Of a DNA stretch of 18,951 nt, positions 7,680 through 14,786 are shown in pieces; the stretch's first letter is position 1; each line of letters starts with the position of its first letter. Below the pieces are notes generated by a model that had not been told where the DNA came from, did not search any database, and was given only the letters and a program-made list of their open reading frames with translations. Source of the stretch: CAYZDV01 sp964477275. GTDB lineage: Bacteria; Acidobacteriota; Aminicenantia; Aminicenantales; Aminicenantaceae. The translations under genes and the position numbers were made by a program. The stretch covers positions 1 through 18,951 of the forward strand of contig CAYZDV010000033.1 in the NCBI GenBank assembly GCA_964477275.1, written 5' to 3'.

Positions 7680-7708
7680 ATTATAGCAACCGAAAACAGA
7701 GAGGTCTA
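7680..7708 (-). promoter_or_regulatory. Promoter of the alanine/glycine symporter gene
   Basis: Minus-strand TAGACC (7703-7708, four of six consensus bases), a 17-nt spacer and a perfect TATAAT (7680-7685). The start codon is 27 nt downstream. Confidence 0.65.
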
Positions 7709-7824
7709 CAGAAGATTGAATGCAAATCGGAGATGCCCCCCCGAGGGATACCCTTTCATCATGATTTTCCGAACTTCAGCGGAAAAAAGGGTGTTCCTGC
7801 AGGGGATGTCCCCCATTTTTCCTT

Positions 7825-9183
7825 TCAGCCGGAGAGGGTGATTTTCAGGGATTCGATTTTTTTCCTCAGCTCTCCGGGGCTGATTTCGAGCTCAGAGGCG
7901 GCTTTGGCCAGGCCCCAGTTGTGTTTGATGAGGATTCTGTGGATGAATTCTTTTTCGAATTGCTGACCGGCCTTCTCCAGGGACTGCTTTTGATCGAGTC
8001 CAGGCAGGGCAGGGAATTCTCTCGGCTCAACGAGAAGGGAAAGATGGGAGGCCATGATTTCCTCATCCGGGACCATGATCACAAAGCGCTCGATGACGTT
8101 AATGAGCTCGCTGACGTTTCTTGGCCAGGGATAATTGAGGAAGGCCTCCATGGCTTCCCTGTCCATCGTTTTCTTCTTTTTGCCGTCCTGGACGGAGAAG
8201 TATTCCAGAAAATAATCAATGAGGAGAGGAATGTCCTCCTTCCTTTCCCTCAAGGGAGGGATGAACATGGGGATGATGTTCAGCCTCAGGAAAAGTTCTT
8301 CCCTGAAGCGCCCCCGGCTGATCTCCTCCCGGATGTTTTTGCCTGTGGAAGAGATGATGCGGATGTCCACCGGGACGGAATCGCTCGGGCCAAAGGGTTC
8401 AAATTTCTTCTCCTCGATGACTCTCAGGAGTTTGTTCTGGATCCTCGGGCTGATGTCGCAGACCTCATCCAGGAACAGTGTTCCGCCGTCAGCCAGGAGA
8501 AGTTTTCCTTTCTTGTCTTTTTCGCTGCCGTCCGGGTGCGCCCTGACGTGGCCGAAGAGCTCCTCTTCGATCAGCTCGTCAGGAATGGCTGCGAAATTCA
8601 GCTGAATAAAGCGCTTGTCCTTTCTCGGGCTTCCCAGATGAATCAGCCGGGCTGCGAGCTCCTTTCCTGTCCCTTCTTCTCCGTGGATGAGAACGGCGCT
8701 GCTGGCCGCAGCGGCCTTCCTGATATCCTCCTTGAGCCTTTTGATGGCCGGACTTTTTCCGACCAGCCTGAACTTCACTCCCATCTTTTCCTTGAGCTGG
8801 ATGTTCTCTTCTTCCAGTTTTTTGTGTTTCAGTGCGTTTTTGACCGCCAGGACGACTTTCTCCAGAGAGAGCGGTTTTTCCAGGAAGTCGTAGGCGCCGA
8901 GTTTTATGGCCCTGACCGCGGTTTCAATCGTCCCGTGGCCGGATATCATCACCACCTGGGCATTCTCATCCATTTTCTTGATCTCTTTCAGGAGCTCGAT
9001 TCCGTTCATCTCCGGAAGCCAGATGTCAAGAAGGATGAGGTCAAAGTTATTCGTCCTCAGAAGATGGAGCGCATCCTCCCCGGTCCCTGCGGTTTTGATC
9101 TGGTATCCTTCATCCTCCAGGATGCCCTTGAGCGAAGACCGGATTCCGGCCTCATCATCGATGACGAGCATTTTATCTTTCAT
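7825..9183 (-). CDS. ntrX: NtrX-like response regulator (REC-AAA+-Fis HTH), GAFTGA missing
   Basis: 452 residues, the usual NtrX length. The receiver domain (1-120) has acidic residues 9-11, phospho-acceptor Asp53, Ser81 and Lys103. The AAA+ domain has Walker A GEEGTGKE (168-175), Walker B GGTLFLDE (233-240) and an arginine-rich segment GRFREELFLR (291-300). Where sigma-54 activators carry GAFTGA after ELFGH, this protein has VRAHPDGSEKDKKG, so the sigma-54 contact loop is absent. A Fis-type helix-turn-helix is at about 410-450. Loss of GAFTGA is known in some NtrX and in Rhodobacter NtrC, which act with sigma-70. Its ATG overlaps the ntrY stop by 4 bp, so the kinase just upstream is the presumed partner. 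Confidence 0.88.
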   Translation of the reverse strand: MKDKMLVIDDEAGIRSSLKGILEDEGYQIKTAGTGEDALHLLRTNNFDLILLDIWLPEMNGIELLKEIKKMDENAQVVMISGHGTIETAVRAIKLGAYDFLEKPLSLEKVVLAVKNALKHKKLEEENIQLKEKMGVKFRLVGKSPAIKRLKEDIRKAAAASSAVLIHGEEGTGKELAARLIHLGSPRKDKRFIQLNFAAIPDELIEEELFGHVRAHPDGSEKDKKGKLLLADGGTLFLDEVCDISPRIQNKLLRVIEEKKFEPFGPSDSVPVDIRIISSTGKNIREEISRGRFREELFLRLNIIPMFIPPLRERKEDIPLLIDYFLEYFSVQDGKKKKTMDREAMEAFLNYPWPRNVSELINVIERFVIMVPDEEIMASHLSLLVEPREFPALPGLDQKQSLEKAGQQFEKEFIHRILIKHNWGLAKAASELEISPGELRKKIESLKITLSG

Positions 9184-11372
9184 CCTGCTGGAATCCGGAC
9201 GATGAATTTGGCCCCATGGGGGTGATTGTTTTCGACTTTGATTCTGCCGTTGTGGTCGCTGATGATTTTGTGGACGATGGCCAGGCCAAGACCCGATTCT
9301 TTCTTCTTTGTGGAGAAATGAGGCAGAAAGAGCCTGTCTTTCGCCTTGAGAGAAATGCCGGGGCCCGAATCGGCGACCTCAATCCCGAGGGTTCGTTTTT
9401 CATGGTTGAAGGAAGTCTGGATTCTGATCATCCCTTTCTTGTTCATGGCACATGCGGCGTTGTCCAGAATATTGATAAAAACCCTTTTCATCTGTTCCGG
9501 GTCAATCTGGATGAAGGACGGCACGGCAGGAGAGAGGCGGAGGTCAAATTCAATATCGGGGAATATTCCCTTGAAGAGGGAAGCGGTTTGCTGGATGATG
9601 GTGTGAATGTTGGACGGCTGGAGCTGGATTTTGGGCATGCGGGCAAGGTTGGAAAACTCGTCGATGAGGGCCTTGATCGCCCTCGCCTCCTGAACGATCG
9701 TGGCAGCGCCCTCACTGATGACCGGGTCGTAAAGTTTCTTGTTTTTCCTGATGTTTTTCAGGATTCGTTCAGCCGAGAGTTGAATGGGCGTCAGAGGATT
9801 CTTGATTTCGTGGGCCACCCGCTGGGCCACTTCTTTCCAGGCGGCAATCTTTTGCGCCCTGATGAGCTGGGTCAGGTTGTCGAGGACGACGATCAAACCC
9901 GAAAACCGGTCAGAGGAAGGAGTCAAGGGCAGCAGGGTTAAGGCGAGTGTCCTGGTCTGGTTTTCGAATTCGATGGTGATTTCTTTGCTGTAGAGCTGGA
10001 ACTGGTTCTGGATTCCCAGCTCGATATTCCGGCAAATCTCTCCGTATCTGGGAAAGCGGAGGACTTCCGTGTAGCTTTTTCCGATGAGGTTTTTGCCGGG
10101 AAGGGACAGCATTTCCCGGGCCGAAGGGTTGATGGTGGTGATCAGGTGCCGGGCATCGATGGTGATCACGCCGGCCGTGATGTTGTTGAGGATGGTCTCG
10201 ATGTGCTGCTTACGGGCTTCCAGCTCTGAAGTTTTCTGGGCAATGTGGAGATGGCTCTCTTTGAGGTCGGAAACCATCTGGTTGAACGACTCGATGAGGA
10301 TTCCCAGTTCGTCGGAGGCGGGATCTTCCACCCTGACGTCATAGCTTCCTCTGGAGACCTCCTTGGTCGCATGGGCGAGTTTCTCGATGGGCACCGTGAT
10401 GGCCCTGGCCAGATGAAAGCCAATCCAGCTGGCGGCAAAGATGATGAGAAGGGTGATGAAGATGAGCGTGATGAGATAAAAGGTTTTAACCGGATTCTTC
10501 TGTTCTTTGAGCTGATTGTAGCGCTCCGCGTAGGAGTTGATGTTCCAGATTCTCTGGGCGTAATTCTGGGGAATGAATTTTCCGGCCACGATCAGCGCCA
10601 GGCCGACATCAGGAACAGCGAAGCAGATGCCGCTGCGGATCATCTCGCCGCTTCCCATCGGGTCCAGGCTGCTGACCGTTTCGCCGGCCTGAAGGCGAAT
10701 GACCTTGTTGCGGTCGAGCTCTTTATAATTGTCGAGAGGCAGAAAGGCATTGAGGTAGGAGAACTGCTCTTCGTGGTTCAGATAAACGCTGATCTCATCC
10801 AGCTTGTATTCGTTCAGCTTTTCCCTCATGAATTCCAGTAAAAGCGTTCGGTTTTCAGGGCCGATCAGCTTCTGTTTTTCGACGGCCCTGCTGAGCTGCC
10901 GGGCATGGTGACGGGTGATTTCTTCGGTGCTGGCCCGGAAGCCCTCGGCCAGGCTTTTGGTGTCGAACATGATTTTATCCAGGGGGGTTTTGAACCATTG
11001 CTCGATGTTGCGGCTGATCAGGTCGCTGGCAAAAAGAAAGAGAAGAAGGGTGGGAATGAGAGAAAGGGCGATGAAGAAAAGGACGAGCTTTGTCTTGAAG
11101 TGCGAACCCAGAACTTTCCTTTTCCTCTCCATGTGCAGCTTGATCAGATTGCGACCGAAGACGAAGAGAAGAATCAGGAAAAGAAGGAGAACAATAATCT
11201 GGAGCAAAGAGAGAAGAAGGCTGGTCACAGAGGCGGGAGGCAATTCCTGCCCCTCGCGGATGAAGAGCTCGATGGCGAAAAAGAGAACGATGAGGAAAGC
11301 GATGATGATGGCCAGGAGTCTTGACCCTTTTCGGGGGTCCGCCCTTTTTTCTGTCCTTCTGTCCTTTTCCAT
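9180..11372 (-). CDS. ntrY: NtrY-like membrane sensor histidine kinase
   Basis: 730 residues from the ATG at 11372, preferred to a TTG 18 nt upstream because GGAAGG precedes the ATG. Topology matches NtrY: three N-terminal membrane helices (about 18-37, 51-73, 95-115), an extracytoplasmic sensor region (about 120-295), a fourth helix (297-322), HAMP (323-375), PAS (about 389-499), HisKA with VAHEIKNPLTP (phospho-His521) and HATPase with NILDNAACAM, DSGPG and SGLGLAIV. It should autophosphorylate and pass the phosphate to the overlapping NtrX-like regulator. The signal is unknown; NtrYX has been linked to nitrogen, redox and envelope control in proteobacteria. It starts 14 nt after the RodZ-like gene and is probably co-transcribed. 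Confidence 0.9.
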   Translation of the reverse strand: MEKDRRTEKRADPRKGSRLLAIIIAFLIVLFFAIELFIREGQELPPASVTSLLLSLLQIIVLLLFLILLFVFGRNLIKLHMERKRKVLGSHFKTKLVLFFIALSLIPTLLLFLFASDLISRNIEQWFKTPLDKIMFDTKSLAEGFRASTEEITRHHARQLSRAVEKQKLIGPENRTLLLEFMREKLNEYKLDEISVYLNHEEQFSYLNAFLPLDNYKELDRNKVIRLQAGETVSSLDPMGSGEMIRSGICFAVPDVGLALIVAGKFIPQNYAQRIWNINSYAERYNQLKEQKNPVKTFYLITLIFITLLIIFAASWIGFHLARAITVPIEKLAHATKEVSRGSYDVRVEDPASDELGILIESFNQMVSDLKESHLHIAQKTSELEARKQHIETILNNITAGVITIDARHLITTINPSAREMLSLPGKNLIGKSYTEVLRFPRYGEICRNIELGIQNQFQLYSKEITIEFENQTRTLALTLLPLTPSSDRFSGLIVVLDNLTQLIRAQKIAAWKEVAQRVAHEIKNPLTPIQLSAERILKNIRKNKKLYDPVISEGAATIVQEARAIKALIDEFSNLARMPKIQLQPSNIHTIIQQTASLFKGIFPDIEFDLRLSPAVPSFIQIDPEQMKRVFINILDNAACAMNKKGMIRIQTSFNHEKRTLGIEVADSGPGISLKAKDRLFLPHFSTKKKESGLGLAIVHKIISDHNGRIKVENNHPHGAKFIVRIPAG

Positions 11373-11386
11373 GTTCGCCTTCCGCT

Positions 11387-12154
11387 TCAAGGCTGATGGA
11401 TGGCTTCCTCTTCGAGGAATTTTCTGTAGTTGTCCGCGGATATCCTGAGATTTCTGATGGTGACTCCTGAAGACCCGAGGGGCCTTCCTTTTTTCTGGTT
11501 GATGCGGTAAGTGAGGCCGCCGGCATTCCCGACATGGATGAGAAATTCCTCCCGGGCTTTCAGGGTGAGCGTCTCTCCGGGCTCTTTGAGGCCGTCCACT
11601 TTGATTTCCCCGTCAGAGAAGATCTGAATCCATGTCTCTTCGGTGAAAAAGACTTCCAGACTCATCCCGCTCTGTTCGGAAAACGGCTCAGAGAAATGGT
11701 CCGTGACCGGAAGCGAAGCGGGCGTTTTCTTTTCAAGGAGGGCGGAGACCTGGAGCTCTTCGAAAGCCGGAGCCTCCTCCTTTTTGAGGGGATTGAAAAT
11801 GACAAAAAGGAGAACGCAAAAAACGGCCAGAAAAGCAGTGCCGCCTATTATCCTGACTCTCTTGGAATGTCCTTTTTCCTCGTTTTCCGGTCCCCTCCGT
11901 GCCAGGCGGGACTGCTCTTCCAGGAGAGACTCTTCATAGTACTTGTTCAGGAACGTATCCTCCTCGAGGCCGAGAAAGCTGGCGTAGGTTCTGAGGATGG
12001 CCTTTATGAAGAATTTTCCGGGAAGGATGTCCTGGCGATCCTCTTCTAAGGCCTCAAGAAACCGCAGAGAGATTTTGGTGCTGCTGGCGATTTCTTGAAG
12101 CGAGATCCCCCTCAACTCTCTTTCTCTTCTGAGGTTCTGCCCGAGGGATGACAT
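11387..12154 (-). CDS. rodZ: RodZ-like cytoskeletal/HTH membrane protein
   Basis: 255 residues. The N-terminal HTH_25-type domain (about 1-72; LGQNLRRERELRGISLQEIA) is that by which RodZ binds MreB. A single membrane helix follows at about 101-120, then a linker (121-165) and a beta-rich C-terminal domain (about 166-250, DUF4115-like; WIQIFSDG) outside the membrane. RodZ supports rod shape and elongasome assembly. It is shorter than the E. coli protein, mainly in the linker. The start is fixed by the HTH domain, since no codon upstream is plausible. No good Shine-Dalgarno is present, and the -10 box of its promoter is only 9 nt from the ATG, so a leaderless or nearly leaderless mRNA is predicted. 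It is first in an operon with ntrY and ntrX. Confidence 0.85.
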   Translation of the reverse strand: MSSLGQNLRRERELRGISLQEIASSTKISLRFLEALEEDRQDILPGKFFIKAILRTYASFLGLEEDTFLNKYYEESLLEEQSRLARRGPENEEKGHSKRVRIIGGTAFLAVFCVLLFVIFNPLKKEEAPAFEELQVSALLEKKTPASLPVTDHFSEPFSEQSGMSLEVFFTEETWIQIFSDGEIKVDGLKEPGETLTLKAREEFLIHVGNAGGLTYRINQKKGRPLGSSGVTIRNLRISADNYRKFLEEEAIHQP

Positions 12155-12163
12155 TCTTCTGGA

Positions 12164-12192
12164 ATTTTAGGACAAGAGTATGGCCGTGTCAA
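12164..12192 (-). promoter_or_regulatory. Near-consensus sigma-70 promoter of rodZ-ntrY-ntrX
   Basis: Minus-strand TTGACA (12187-12192, perfect), a 17-nt spacer and TAAAAT (12164-12169). The rodZ ATG begins 9 nt after the -10, so transcription should start within about 3 nt of the start codon. Confidence 0.75.
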
Positions 12193-12209
12193 CAAGAGGG
12201 AGAGGGCTC

Positions 12210-12348
12210 GGGATGGTTCGCTCAAAGTCACGCAGGCTTTGCCCCGGCGAGGCAAAGCCGCTCGGTTCAGTCCTCGCTCTCCTTTCGGCTTCGCCTCGAG
12301 GAACCGTGCCCGCTCGTCCTTCACACGGACTTTTCCGCGAACCATCCC
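12210..12348. repeat. Nested inverted-repeat element (possible MITE/REP-like element or structured RNA)
   Basis: Perfect 12-bp terminal inverted repeats GGGATGGTTCGC (12210-12221) and GCGAACCATCCC (12337-12348) enclose further inverted repeats. GGCTTTGCC (12235-12243) pairs with GGCAAAGCC (12251-12259). CGAGGCAAAGCCG (12248-12260) pairs with CGGCTTCGCCTCG (12286-12298) in 12 of 13 positions, competing with the first hairpin. CGGTTC (12263-12268) pairs with GAACCG (12301-12306). No clear target-site duplication is seen, and the open frames across it are palindrome artefacts. It fills the divergent rodZ/nfi gap of 345 bp. The rest of that gap holds the rodZ promoter, an A-rich stretch at 12355-12390 and a GGAGGGAG at 12475-12482. 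Confidence 0.6.
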
Positions 12349-12499
12349 TCGCCAGGAAAAAAAATTATTAAAAAATGTGAAAAGAAAATTCGGCATGGGG
12401 TGTTGAGCTGGGAATAAGGTCGGGAATTTTTCGCCGAAGCGGGCTTCCTCAGGAAAGACGGATGATGTATGATGGGAGGGAGAAAATCCATTTGAAAAA

Positions 12500-13153
12500 A
12501 TGAGAAGGGTCGATCTGGAAAAAGCGGCTCGGGTCCAGCAACTCCTCGCCGCAAAATTGATTCTCGATTGGGGTGGCCGGGAGGTCAAGCGTGTGGCCGG
12601 GGCTGATTTCGCTTATGATTCTCAACAAAAAATGATTCGGGCGGCTGTGGTTGTGCTCGAGCTGCCAGAGTTTGAAATCCTGGAAGCTTCCCTGGAGACG
12701 CAGGAAATTCAGTTTCCCTATGTTCCCGGCTTCCTTGCGTTCAGAGAAGGGCCTGTTTTTCTGAAGGCTTTCCGCAGGCTCAAAAACCGGCCTGACGTGA
12801 CCCTGATCGACGGAAACGGAATCGCTCATCCCCGGAAAATGGGGCTGGCTTCGTTTGTGGGAGTGGTTCTGGACATCTGCACTGTCGGCTGCGCGAAAAC
12901 GGCCTTCTATCCCTTTGACACACCTCCGCACCAGAGAGGAGAATTCACCTATTTCGTCAATGATAATCAGGAGAGGGTGGGGCTCAGCCTGAGAACCCGA
13001 TCAAACGTCCGGCCAATCTTCGTCTCTCCCGGGCACCGCGTTGGCTTCGCCCAGGCCAGGGAGATCGTTCTTCGTTCGTCAAGGTTCAGGATTCCCGAGC
13101 CGCTGCGGCAGGCTCATCGCCTGGCGACTCATCCGGAATGGAAGTCTGCCTGA
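12500..13153 (+). CDS. nfi: Endonuclease V (deoxyinosine 3'-endonuclease)
   Basis: 217 residues, normal for bacterial endonuclease V, which nicks DNA one base 3' of deoxyinosine to start repair of deaminated adenine. Motifs are AGADFAY (Asp36), FPYVPGFLAFREGP (Tyr74, Glu83), IDGNGIAHPRKMGLAS (Asp104) and GCAKTAF (Lys133); the three acidic residues correspond to the metal-binding set of the Thermotoga enzyme. DGNG replaces the commoner DGHG/DGQG. The ATG at 12500 is the only good start after an in-frame stop at 12470-12472. A purine-rich GGAGGGAG lies 17 nt upstream, farther than ideal. No convincing promoter was found. It is convergent with ftsX. Confidence 0.93.
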   Translation: MRRVDLEKAARVQQLLAAKLILDWGGREVKRVAGADFAYDSQQKMIRAAVVVLELPEFEILEASLETQEIQFPYVPGFLAFREGPVFLKAFRRLKNRPDVTLIDGNGIAHPRKMGLASFVGVVLDICTVGCAKTAFYPFDTPPHQRGEFTYFVNDNQERVGLSLRTRSNVRPIFVSPGHRVGFAQAREIVLRSSRFRIPEPLRQAHRLATHPEWKSA

Positions 13154-13215
13154 AAGCAAATGTTCGACCCGTCTATCTATGCAGCACCTGGAAGAAAAAG
13201 GAGGAGAGAACTGTC

Positions 13216-14109
13216 TCAGATGTTCAGAAATCGCGCCAGAGAGCTGAAGCTGCCGAACAGGCCGATCATCGCCCCTCCGGCGATGATCATCAACATCTGG
13301 AGCGGGGTGAGATAGCCAAAGGTAATCAGCTCATTCAGCACACCCAGTGAGGTTCCGAGGTAAAGAGGGAAGAACTCGATCAGCACAAAGAGCAGAACAA
13401 GGGAGGCCAGCGCTCCCAGCATTCCCAGGATCATTCCTTCCAGGAGGAAGGGAATGCGGATAAAGGCATTGGAGGCGCCCACCAGGCGGAGGATCCCGAT
13501 TTCCTCCTGCCGGGTAAAGACATTGAGCTTGATGACGTTGGAGATGATAAAAAAGGAGGCCAGGATCAGAATGCCCCCCAGGAAGAATCCGATGGCTTTG
13601 ACCAGGCGGCTCAGGGACTGAAGCTTTTCGATCCAGTCCTTGTTGTACTGGACATCCTCCACTCCGCCGAGGTCTCTCATGTCCTCGATGAAAGCGGCCA
13701 CTCTCTCGGAAGTAAGGGAGCTTTCGTCCAGGTTGACTTCAAAGGAAGGCGGGAAGGGGTTGGCATCGATATTTTTCACGATTCCCTGCAGTTCGGGGAA
13801 ATTCTGCTCGAACCTTTTCAGCGCTTCCTCGGAGCTGACGAAACGGACGCTCTTCGCCAGCTGCGATTCCCGGAGTTTTCCCTCGATGTGAGTCACCTGT
13901 TTCTGAGAAAGATTCTTCGCCAGGAAGAACACTGCATACATGTTCTTGGAGAGCTCCCTGGCTGTCAAATAGATGTTGTTGGAGAGGGAAAGAAAGGTTC
14001 CGAAGACGAGAAAGGAAAGGCAGATGATGGTGACGGAGAAGATGTTGCGGACCCTGTACTGCCAGAGGTTGTTGAAGGTCTCTCTCAGAAAATAGTTGAT
14101 TTTTTGCAC
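13216..14109 (-). CDS. ftsX: Cell division protein FtsX
   Basis: 297 residues, family-typical. FtsX is the membrane half of the FtsEX complex, which couples ATP hydrolysis to activation of cell-wall hydrolases at the division septum. A cytoplasmic N-tail (about 1-20) is followed by membrane helix 1 (about 22-45), the extracytoplasmic loop (about 48-168), then three more helices (about 170-192, 222-250, 268-290). RQEEIGILRLVGAS is the typical cytoplasmic loop after helix 2. The start codon is GTG (14107-14109), 2 nt after the ftsE stop, so translation is probably coupled. It is last in gatB-ftsE-ftsX. Confidence 0.93.
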   Translation of the reverse strand: MQKINYFLRETFNNLWQYRVRNIFSVTIICLSFLVFGTFLSLSNNIYLTARELSKNMYAVFFLAKNLSQKQVTHIEGKLRESQLAKSVRFVSSEEALKRFEQNFPELQGIVKNIDANPFPPSFEVNLDESSLTSERVAAFIEDMRDLGGVEDVQYNKDWIEKLQSLSRLVKAIGFFLGGILILASFFIISNVIKLNVFTRQEEIGILRLVGASNAFIRIPFLLEGMILGMLGALASLVLLFVLIEFFPLYLGTSLGVLNELITFGYLTPLQMLMIIAGGAMIGLFGSFSSLARFLNI

Positions 14110-14111
14110 AA

Positions 14112-14777
14112 TCAGAGTGTTTCCTTTCTTATCAGTTTTCCCTTGTAGAGGAAGAGAATTTTCTCGCCGAAGTGGCGGATCAGCTCCCTGTCATGGGTGC
14201 AGATGATGACCGTCGCGCCCTGGCGGTTGATTTCCTTGAAGAGGGTCATGATCTCGTTGGCCAGATCAGGGTCGAGGTTGCCGGTCGGTTCATCCGCCAG
14301 AAGAATCTTCGGGTTGTTAACCACGGCGCGGGCAATGGCCACCCGCTGCTGCTCACCGTAGGAGAGCTGGGATGGGAACTCCCACATTTTGTGGTGGAGG
14401 TTGACCATGCGCAGGGCGTTAAAGACTCTCCTCCGGATTTCTTTGCGGGGAACTCCCAGCACCTGGAGCACGGTGGCCACGTTGTCGAAGACCTTCCTGT
14501 GAAAGAGAAGACGAAAGTCCTGGAAGACAATCCCCATGGTCCGGCGGAGCTTGTAGATTCGATGATTGGGAATACGGAGGATGTTTCTGTTGTCAACGAC
14601 GATCTGGCCCTGGGTGGGAAGAGTCTCTCGAAAGATGACCTTGAGCAGGGTTGTCTTGCCCGAACCACTGGGGCCGGTGACGAACAGAAAATCCCCTCTG
14701 TTGACGGCAAGGGTGATATCCGAGATCGCCCATCGGGGCGGTTGATACTGTTTCCAGACATGATAGAGTTCAATCAT
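14112..14777 (-). CDS. ftsE: Cell division ATP-binding protein FtsE
   Basis: 221 residues, an ABC ATPase of normal FtsE length that acts with FtsX at the inner membrane. Walker A GPSGSGKT (35-42), Q-loop FQDFRLL (Gln86), signature LSYGEQQRVA (138-147), Walker B ILLADEPTGNLD (158-169) and switch THD (His195) are all present. The signature has Tyr where LSGGEQQ is usual. The order ftsE-ftsX identifies it among related LolD/MacB-type ATPases. The ATG lies 9 nt after the gatB stop with no strong ribosome site. Confidence 0.95.
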   Translation of the reverse strand: MIELYHVWKQYQPPRWAISDITLAVNRGDFLFVTGPSGSGKTTLLKVIFRETLPTQGQIVVDNRNILRIPNHRIYKLRRTMGIVFQDFRLLFHRKVFDNVATVLQVLGVPRKEIRRRVFNALRMVNLHHKMWEFPSQLSYGEQQRVAIARAVVNNPKILLADEPTGNLDPDLANEIMTLFKEINRQGATVIICTHDRELIRHFGEKILFLYKGKLIRKETL

Positions 14778-14786
14778 CCCGGTCTT

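Noticed and set aside
7802..7824. GGGG-ATGT-CCCC hairpin followed by ATTTTT on the plus strand
   Set aside because: It would terminate plus-strand transcription, but no plus-strand gene lies upstream; the orientation is wrong for the ntrX transcript.
7921..9225. 434-codon plus-strand open frame opposite the NtrX-like gene
   Set aside because: It is a shadow of the conserved AAA+ regulator, with no motif of its own.
12112..12588. Open frames on both strands across 12148-12588
   Set aside because: They run through the inverted-repeat element and the starts of rodZ and nfi; palindromic GC-rich sequence keeps frames open, and no domain is visible.
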